Source: Vandiemenella viatica
Lineage: Eukaryota; Arthropoda; Insecta; Orthoptera; Morabidae
DNA: 64,000 nucleotides
Reading direction: 5' to 3'
Assembly: GCA_031002005.1 (NCBI GenBank)
Contig: CM061920.1
Coordinates: 106,823,447 to 106,887,446 of the forward strand
Below the pieces are notes generated by a model that worked only from the letters and a program-made list of their open reading frames with translations, made no database searches and was not told where the DNA came from. Positions 57,561 through 64,000 of this stretch are shown piece by piece (positions within the stretch are counted from its first letter, which is position 1; each line of letters begins with the position of its first letter). Both the position numbers and the translations under genes were made by a program.

Positions 57561-58099
57561 CCCTGACCAGTGTCATAAGTTATTTATTTTACTTACATGT
57601 GGTATGTGAAGGTTTCCATTTTTTATTATTTATATTTGATAATCAGGATCTTTTGCTTCCAATCAAACTCTTTGTTTACATTTAGCATGAATTCATCTCA
57701 TAATATTCTATTCTCACATTATATCATTTTTTTGGTGTCCTCAAACTCTTATCTAATAGAAGGACAATATCACCGGTAAATCATATCCATACCTGCCAAC
57801 TTCCAAGACTGTCTTCCCGTAAAGACCATGGACCACCAAAACTGTTTTTCCGTAAAGACCACAAAAATTTTAAAATCTACATTTAAACGACAATGAACTA
57901 AACATCCATAATATGTAAAGAGCATATTTAATTGAAATCATGTCTAGTTACTTCACATTATTTGTTGACAAACATTACTTTCAAGACAAACTTTGAAGTC
58001 AGCATCTTTTTAGGTAATAACTAAAACTTGGTAAAAACTAAAGCTTCACAGAAACAATATCTTGTTTCAATTAGCATTGGATCTAATTACACTGGTCTA

Positions 58100-59290
58100 T
58101 ATAGGCTTCATTCTATGTTTACTTTCAATCAAACTTCAAAGACGAAATTGTGGCTTTCTTAAGAAAGTCTGGAGAAAAAAATGTTTGCGTAAAAAGATCA
58201 TAACTGTTGATCTTCAAAATGAAAACACTCTCTAGGATTTCATTTGAGAAGGATGAACTGAATTGTATTCTATTCTTATTAACCATACTGAAAACATGTT
58301 CACACTCTGCTTTGCTGTGGGGTGTGATGAATGTGGACAACATTTCTCTGGAAATCCTATTATATTTAAGAATTCCATAAGCACCCAGTACATTTGGAGT
58401 AACTACATCTGCAACAGTGGAAATGTCATCTAACTAAAGAGCTATGAACTGTGTGTGAATTGCACTTACAGCATCATCCCTTGTTTCATTTTCCTTCTTA
58501 TGTATCTTACACAAGAAGGAAACTTATCCAAGAAGAAATTGTGTATCTTCAATTCTGTCAAATGTGGCTACTTGTGCATATTTTAACACATCATTTGTTA
58601 TGATTTAAGGGGGCATCTATTAAATTACGTGATGTGAAATAGGGGAGGAGGTCAGTAAAATCACACCACGGAGAGGGGGGTGGGGGGGTCAACAGAAATC
58701 TCGCGTCATCTTTTCATCTTTTTAATTCCTTGAATAACAGTAGAGCTAATAAAACCTACAAACAACTTGTGACGTCGATCCCTTTACATAATTAATGGAC
58801 GCCCCCAAATCACAGGCTACAGAAAAGTAATTTCTGCACTATGCAGTTGGTTGAATATTGTGTTCCACCAAAAATGAAGTGAACAAACACTTCGTTTTAA
58901 TCATATCCAAATCAGAATTTTCTGATTTACTGAAAACATGTTGATTTTGTGATTCTCCTCCTTTGATTTTAAAAAGTGTACTGTGTTATCACTTCTTCCA
59001 CTATCTGAAATATCAGAACTACACACTGTAGTTAACAGCACATAACATGATAAGCCAAATCATTTCTTCCCCTATCAGCTATATCACAACCACACACAGT
59101 ACAAAATGCAAATTTTCTCCCTTTTTTTAATTTTATTGTACACTGAAATTCTACAGAATATGCTTCCCTGAATGTCTGGAAGTACTGCTTCTTAGCGTTA
59201 TTCATAGTTACACGGTCTAAACAAAGTACCAACAAGTGACACAACACACACAGGAATGTCCGGAAGTGAAAGAAAACTATATTCAAATGA
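58100..59290 (-). mobile_element. hAT element relic with internal deletion
   Basis: The minus strand starts with a BED zinc finger (KQYFQTFREAYSVEF, then FAFCTVCGCDIADRGRNDLA, 59210-59040). A segment near KCLFTSFLVEHNI follows (about 58890). The C-terminal dimerisation block is HSKAECEHVFSMVNKNRIQF in 58343-58125. The central catalytic part is largely missing, and a MITE (58609-58806) is inserted in the remnant. Confidence 0.8.
58609..58806. mobile_element. MITE with GGGGGCRTCYATTAA termini
   Basis: 198 bp. The left end GGGGGCATCTATTAAATTACG and the inverted right end GGGGGCGTCCATTAATTATG are TIRs. The body contains a G-rich run and 'atctcgcgtcatc'. It lies within the hAT relic. A target duplication was not resolved. 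The superfamily was not assigned. Confidence 0.75.
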
Positions 59291-59364
59291 CTGCTGATTC
59301 GACGTTCAGAAAAATATCTATGTAAAATTGAAGAGACAGATCGATTAATTATTGACTACAGCAA

Positions 59365-59515
59365 AATTTAGTGTATCTTGGCATAATTTTTGAGCCAAAT
59401 GAAAGAAGCTTAAACGCACACAGAAGAACACTTACAGCCCTGAAAGAAATCAGAAACTTACCACAAATGTCCATAAAAACCGAATATCCCAAATGTCCAT
59501 AAAAACCGAATATCC
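59365..59515 (+). pseudogene. LINE ORF2 C-terminal scrap with 27-bp tandem duplication
   Basis: The frame reads LVYLGIIFEPNERSLNAHRR, then TLTALKEIRNLPQMSIK. The 'YLGI.F' block follows the RT in many LINE ORF2 proteins. The last part (59462-59515) is a perfect tandem duplication of a 27-bp unit ending in 'cgaatatcc'. It ends where the gypsy LTR begins. Confidence 0.5.
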
Positions 59516-59517
59516 TT

Positions 59518-60014
59518 TGTAACGGAACAATCGATAGATCGATATATCGATCCTTACCGGAGAGCGGAGGATCAGTCTCGGGGAGGGGTAGTGGAAGAGA
59601 AGATGGCGCGAGATGATATGGATGTGTAAGCGCGCGGAATAATAACTAGTTGTTCGATGAACTAGTAAACTGTAAGTCAGCTACAGAAACTTTATTAAGT
59701 GTGACTACAGACTTAATGGCAGTGATGATTTCAGTGAAAAGTGGTAATAAGTAGGAACTGTGAGCACTAAAGTGTGTTGCCGTTGCATGTGTGTTAGTTG
59801 TGGCGATAATTATTGTCTTGTTTATTGCTTAAACGAACCTGACAATCTTCAGATTTACAAAGTCCGATTAGCATTATTCATTTGGTGGTTTCTATGGTTT
59901 GTAGTAGTTTGAGAACATTTACGTAATAAATAAGTGTGAACTGTATTCCGGAGTGATGTTTTATTTGCATGCTAGTAGCTCCGTTGAATGACTTTATTTC
60001 GGGTAATTTGCCCG
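59518..60014 (+). repeat. 5' LTR of the gypsy-type element
   Basis: Begins TGTAACGGAACAATCGATAG. Ends just before the PBS. The last bases 'gggtaatttgcccg' do not give a canonical CA, so the right border is approximate. About 497 bp. An 'aataaataag' signal lies near 59925. The partner LTR is outside the window. Confidence 0.65.
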
Positions 60015-60032
60015 TGGCGACTGTGGTCAATA
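60015..60032 (+). promoter_or_regulatory. Primer-binding site of the gypsy-type element
   Basis: TGGCGACTGTGGTCAATA directly after the LTR. It shares TGGCGAC with the PBS at 4280, suggesting the same primer tRNA for both LTR families. Confidence 0.7.
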
Positions 60033-61113
60033 TCGAACCTGCAGCATATCTAAAGCTGCTCAGAAACTGAATGCAACTGTTTGTTTAGTAAATTGATCTG
60101 AACAGACTTATTAATGTATTTACCAACATATACGCTAACAGCCATAAATCATTTACAAACCACATAAGCGTTACATGGCTTAACCGTTTGGACAGGACAG
60201 TATATGTAAACCACGGGAGGAATTGACGATAATTAATCACAACCGGAGGTGAAATATACGAAATAATTAAGCAGTGAACGATCAACAATCAAAGCTGACA
60301 ATCGAACAGTTGGTGCGAAGCGTGGTCAGAGAAGCTTGTTCTGCGATACAAAGAAATCGTGCGCAGCACACGGCAAAGACTATTTTTCTTAGAGGGCGGT
60401 GCATTCAGAGAAAGTATCAGTGCTACGTCGACAGCGACACGCAGCGGTTTTTTGGGAAACTGCTCAGTCTTCAGAAGGCATAGCAAGCGAGCGGAAATAG
60501 CAGACGACAACAACCTGGCGGGTCGAGACTTCACACAGCTGATTGGCGTCCAAGAATGTTGCTGTTCATCGCATCGAAAGGGAAGTGAAAGATTTATTTT
60601 CAGTTTTTGTAAGAAACACAAGCCGGCACGAATAATTAATTAATTAGCAAATTTTTGTTTGAAAAAAAAATATATATAAATATTTAATTGATTTGAATAT
60701 TAAGTGACAAAGATTTTTTTCTCTGATAACTTTTTGAAGTTGAAGTGCCGGGCAACTGTAGTAAATTTGCTTAACAAATTAATTTAAAAAAAAAAAAATT
60801 AACGAACCAGATATACGCCAGCTGTAGTTGAGTGTGTTAGTTTCAAGAGTTTTTTGTGTTTTATAGATAGAGATTTCAGTAGATTGTCCATAATTTTGGT
60901 AACTGATGGTAGTGTAGGTATTCAACTGGAAGTGAATTTTATGACATGGTGTATATCTTGTTTGGTAGTTAAGTTAAGAGATTTGGAAACAGAATTTTAC
61001 CTTTTTTCTGTGCTAATGTATACTGGTGTATTCTGTTTGCTGGATTGACGGCGTTGGTTACTTCTTGTCTACAACGGAATATTGAAATTGATTGTGTGAA
61101 ATATTTTTGTAAT
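60033..61113 (+). other. Untranslated leader of the gypsy-type element
   Basis: A 1.1-kb stretch between the PBS and the likely gag start. Contains several short frames (for example 60274-60483) with no recognisable motif. Confidence 0.5.
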
Positions 61114-62289
61114 ATGGCATCTGAGGGTGACGTTGGTGTGAATGGAGAGGTGGTGCTGGGAGGTGAGTCCTTTGGTGACGCACCCAGTGTACCCAGTGGT
61201 CAGTCCTCCCTTACTTTGTCTAATCATTTACAGTCGATGACGAGTTTTGCCAGTGAATTAGAAGTTGACAAGTCAAGAGAAGCGTTTAGGGAAAGTAATG
61301 AGGTGTCCATGTCGGAAATGTTTCGTGCTTTCCAGGAACAATTTGTTATGTCAATTCAGTCACTTAAATCAGAATTAAATGAAAATAGGATATCACTTAA
61401 ATCAGAATTAAATGAAAATAGGTTATCACTTAAATCAGAATTAAAGGAAACACTTGAATCTAAATTAATTTCACTTGAATCTAAAATAGATGGAAATAAT
61501 ATTTCGCTTGAATCCAAATTAAATGAAAATATAATTTCACTTGAATCCAAATTAAATAAAAATAGTATTTTGCTTGAATCTAAATTAAATGAAAATAAGG
61601 AGAGTATCGAATGTCTTCGGGATGCTTTTGAATCGCGACTAGGGCAGTTCAGAGAAGAATTGACCCAGTATAGGGAACTTTGTACACAACAAACTGCTGA
61701 AATATCGTGTAAATTGATTCAGTATCGTTCGGATTGCGAACAAGTAACTAGTGTTTTGCACCAAAATATGGAATCCCTAAAGAAAACAGTCGAGCTTATA
61801 GAAGATAACCATGATGAAAGATTGTCGAAGGTGGAGACTTTAGGAGAAACCCTTACCGAGAAATACTCGGTAGTAAAAGAAGAAGTTGACCATTTAACAG
61901 TCGGCGTAGAGAAATTGTCGTGTCAGGTGGAAAAGGTTAAGGCTTCCACTGCAGTATGGGTGAATGAAAAGTTACAGTTACAAGAGAAGCAAGTTGAAAG
62001 AAGTCTAAAGGTTCGAGTTCCGGAAGTGGTGCGAGAAGAGGTTGCCAAATGTCAAATCTTGCCAAATGTGAATGTGCTCACGGCGTGCATGGTAGAAGAG
62101 AAAGTGGACTGGGAGGACTTTTGTGATAATGGGGGGATACACCCAGTTGATTTTGTGAAGAAGTTTGAAAATTTTGGGCCGTTCTGTAGGGCCATAGAAA
62201 GAAAGAAGATAGAAATGTTCAGTAAACATATCAAGGGGAATGCCCGAATGTGGGGAGAACGGGCTGCAGATAATTGCGAGACGTTTTGA
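61114..62289 (+). pseudogene. gag, N-terminal and capsid part, coiled-coil rich
   Basis: The frame is open from 61045. The ATG at 61114 (MASEGDVGVNGEVVLGG) is the more likely start, because the first 23 residues look like leader sequence. Residues about 85-165 are a tandem array of 11-residue units (SLKSELNENRI, SLESKLNEN), a long predicted coiled coil. A second helical region follows, then the start of a gypsy-type capsid (VDFVKKFENFG, then HIKGNARMWGERAADN). The frame ends at a TGA at 62287-62289 because of a frame change in a T run at 62284-62287. Homologous coding continues in the next frame. In an intact element this protein forms the particle core. Confidence 0.85.
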
Positions 62290-62884
62290 GGAGTTTAAGT
62301 CAGCTTTTTTGGAACATTTTTGGTCCATCGACCGGCAAATTGCTGTTCGGCGGAATTTAATGATGGGAAAGCCATACTCGCCGGGTAGTGGCACTCAGCA
62401 AAATTTTTTCTTGAAGTGTGTTAACTCTTGTAAACATTTAAGCTCACCTTTCAGTGAAGGTGAATATGTGCGGATGATTAGTGCGCGTTTGCCCGAGTCG
62501 ACACAGCTTGTATTTGTCAGCCATAATATATGTACCATTGACGAGGCGGTAAAGATGTTGGGTCGGCTGGACGAACAAGAGAAAAGTATTAGAGCAAAAG
62601 AATATGGGGGGAGGACACCATCCCATTTCGTGGAGAAGTCGCAATCGGAAGGGGAGAGAGGTAACTCCCAACAGCAACAGGAGAGCTACCCTCATTTTGA
62701 TAACAGGAATCGAGGCGGGTACAATAACCGTGGACAGAGAGGAGGATTTGGACGTGGTCGTGGAACCGGAGTCGGAGGATTTAGAGGTGAATATAATGGA
62801 CCAACTGGAGACGATTGGCCCCGAGGAGAGTCAGTGAATCAGGTGCAGGTGGCCGTGGTGGAGAGTGCGCCACAGGTAAACTAG
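62240..62884 (+). pseudogene. gag, capsid C-terminal and RG-rich part
   Basis: Continues the capsid: FEEFKSAFLEHFWSIDRQIA, then FSEGEYVRMISARLPE. A basic RG-box tail follows (NRGGYNNRGQRGGFGRGRGT), which takes the place of zinc knuckles for nucleic-acid binding. It ends at TAG, 62882-62884. The overlap with the previous frame reflects the frame change near 62284. Confidence 0.85.
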
Positions 62885-63110
62885 TGCCTGTCACTGCTTC
62901 AGCCTCGGCGGGGACAGGAGACGATACGAGGCTATCAAAAGAAGAACCAGAAGACAATACGAGGGGGCGAGATGATGAGATTTTTAATGAACCAATTACA
63001 AACGATCAAGGAAAGGAAAGGGTGATCTGGACGAATTTCGGAGATTATGCTAACATGGTCATCGCGAAAGCGCGACTTCGTGACGAGGAGAGTGATGCCT
63101 CGTCAGAAGA

Positions 63111-63713
63111 GTGGTCAAGCTGGAAGGAGATAAGGTGGTTCGGAAAAGAAAAGCAAAGATAATTTCAGAACTAACTTATAGATCAAAGGGAAGAGAAACT
63201 GTGAATAAAAACGATGTTTGTGAGCCAGAAGAGCAGGAGAAGACTTTTGTAACTGACGACAAAATTGTTAAGAAAGATACTGTAGTAAAAGAAGAAATAA
63301 TGTCAGTTGAAGAAGATGGAAGACAGCGAGAAGCAGTCCTTGAGGTGAAAGAAACATTTCAGGAGACAGAAGCAGTGAAGCCTGAAACTTTGCCGGAACG
63401 GAACCTTGAAGTGAAACATTGTATGATGGTAGATGAGCACTATCCATTATGTAAAGACACAAAACAGAAGGTAATTAATGGGAAGAAAGAAACTATGCAG
63501 AATAGAGGATACTATGTGAAGCCAGAAGAATGGTATTTGCTAAGAAAAGATGTGGAAATAAGTGGAGGAAGAAGAGAAGAAAGTTGGAAGAGGCGCAGGA
63601 AGAAGTTACGGTTATATGATGAAGCAAAGAATGTAAACAAGAAGAAAGTAGGCAGAAGAGAAGAGAGTTGGAAGAAGCGTAAGAAGAAGCGGGGGTTTAA
63701 TGCTGTTTGGTGA
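63111..63713 (+). CDS. K/E-rich ORF in place of pol, unknown
   Basis: A 200-residue frame with alternating acidic and basic stretches. The C-terminal third holds a tandem duplication (GRREESWKRRRKKLRLYDEA and GRREESWKKRKKKRGF). No RT, protease or integrase motif. It may be a spacer domain of the parent polyprotein, an accessory protein, or repeat-derived. It overlaps the end of a +1-frame ORF (62815-63162), so a frameshift expression route is possible but unproven. Confidence 0.45.
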   Translation: MVKLEGDKVVRKRKAKIISELTYRSKGRETVNKNDVCEPEEQEKTFVTDDKIVKKDTVVKEEIMSVEEDGRQREAVLEVKETFQETEAVKPETLPERNLEVKHCMMVDEHYPLCKDTKQKVINGKKETMQNRGYYVKPEEWYLLRKDVEISGGRREESWKRRRKKLRLYDEAKNVNKKKVGRREESWKKRKKKRGFNAVW

Positions 63714-63741
63714 AGGGAGGAATATTGTAAAGAAAAAGAAG

Positions 63742-64000
63742 GAGAACCTGGAGAGGGCAGCTACGAGAAATAAGAGACGACATGACGGTAGAGGAAAGGC
63801 TACGACGTACGAGGTGGGGGAACCTTGTTTTGGTGCAAACGCATTTTAAGTCGTCCCGAGTAAAGAAGGAAATACGAAAGTTCAAAGTGTTGTACGAAGG
63901 TCCCTATAGGGTCAAAGCCTGTTTGAGGGATAATGCTTACAAGTTGGAATATGCCGATGGGAGAGAAGTTAGCGGAACTTTCAACGTAGTATCCTTGAAG
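63742..64000 (+). pseudogene. Integrase C-terminal (GPY/F) domain, truncated by window
   Basis: The first frame reads LERAATRNKRRHDGRGKATT, then YEVGE. After a frame change near 63822 it continues THFKSSRVKKEIRKFKVLYE, then GPYRVKACLRDNAYKLEYAD and TFNVVSLK. This is the GPY/F module that ends gypsy integrases and helps target integration. The catalytic core and zinc-binding region are absent upstream. Confidence 0.85.

Larger units (their letters stand above)
59518..64000 (+). mobile_element. Ty3/gypsy-type element lacking most of pol (runs off window)
   Basis: 5' LTR (59518 to about 60014), PBS (60015), a 1.1-kb leader, gag (61114-62884 in two frames), an unusual K/E-rich ORF (63111-63713), then the integrase C-terminal domain (about 63742-64000). 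Protease, RT, RNase H and the integrase core should lie between gag and this point but are absent: only about 0.8 kb separates them. The element is therefore a deletion derivative. The 3' LTR must be right of the window. It is inserted in, or upstream of, a Nup98 intron, opposite in direction. Confidence 0.85.

Noticed and set aside
60274..60643. Overlapping frames on both strands in the gypsy leader
   Set aside because: Mutually antisense, without motif, in a stretch that is normally untranslated.
1..64000. CRISPR arrays, operons, ribosome binding sites, rRNA
   Set aside because: The window is eukaryotic. No regularly spaced repeats or bacterial signals were seen, and the only tRNA-like sequences are SINE heads.

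Overview
The window is nuclear DNA from an animal with a large, transposon-rich genome, most likely an insect. There is one recognisable host gene, broken into short exons by introns of up to 19 kb. Almost everything else is mobile-element debris: Penelope-like elements, several LINE lineages, Ty3/gypsy-type LTR elements, mariner/Tc1, hAT and pogo-type DNA transposons, a Helitron relic, tRNA-derived SINEs and small foldback elements. The density of Penelope copies, and the abundance of foldback elements ending in a 'ccctatcct'-type motif, remind me of orthopteran (locust/grasshopper) genomes. That placement is inference. No bacterial or phage features were seen.

Host gene: seven minus-strand exons between 55558 and 18644 encode part of nucleoporin Nup98. 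In order they give the last GLFG-repeat segment, the linker, and the start of the autoproteolytic domain. All seven have GT/AG borders and their phases interlock without a stop (1092 bp, about 364 codons). The 5' part (GLEBS and most FG repeats) should lie beyond 64000. The rest of the autoproteolytic domain and the Nup96 part should lie below 18644, probably left of the window. No further exon was recognised at either end.

Layout. 1-7624: a tail-to-tail pair of Penelope fragments, a solo LTR (4-bp target duplication GTGT), and a complete but pol-less LTR retrotransposon (3878-7624, target duplication TGTT). 7629-10500: no gene recognised. 10500-17710: an APE-type LINE with a SINE nested in its reverse transcriptase, a hAT-type TIR pair enclosing a LINE fragment, and a second LINE (ORF1 with zinc knuckles). 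17878-18204: a pogo/Tigger-type MITE. 18644-36062: six Nup98 exons whose introns hold two Penelope elements with 12-14 bp target duplications (21497-23966, 26266-27737), mariner relics, foldback elements and a LINE relic. 36062-55387: a 19-kb Nup98 intron with a CGGBP1-related hAT relic, a Penelope copy interrupted by both a mariner and a solo LTR, a decayed LINE, a Helitron helicase relic, a near-perfect 0.78-kb-arm palindrome and a long Penelope copy. 55559-59517: Tc1, SINE, foldback and hAT/MITE relics. 59518-64000: the 5' end of a gypsy-type element that has an LTR, a PBS, gag and a lysine/glutamate-rich ORF, then passes straight to the integrase C-terminus, so most of pol is missing.

All element ORFs seen carry stops, frame changes or lost catalytic residues, so none looks autonomous. 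The nesting order gives a relative insertion history: old Penelope copies and LINEs, then mariner, SINE and solo LTR, then the very similar palindrome arms and the LTR pair. The most unusual structures are the two pol-less LTR elements with coiled-coil gag ORFs and the Penelope inverted duplications.
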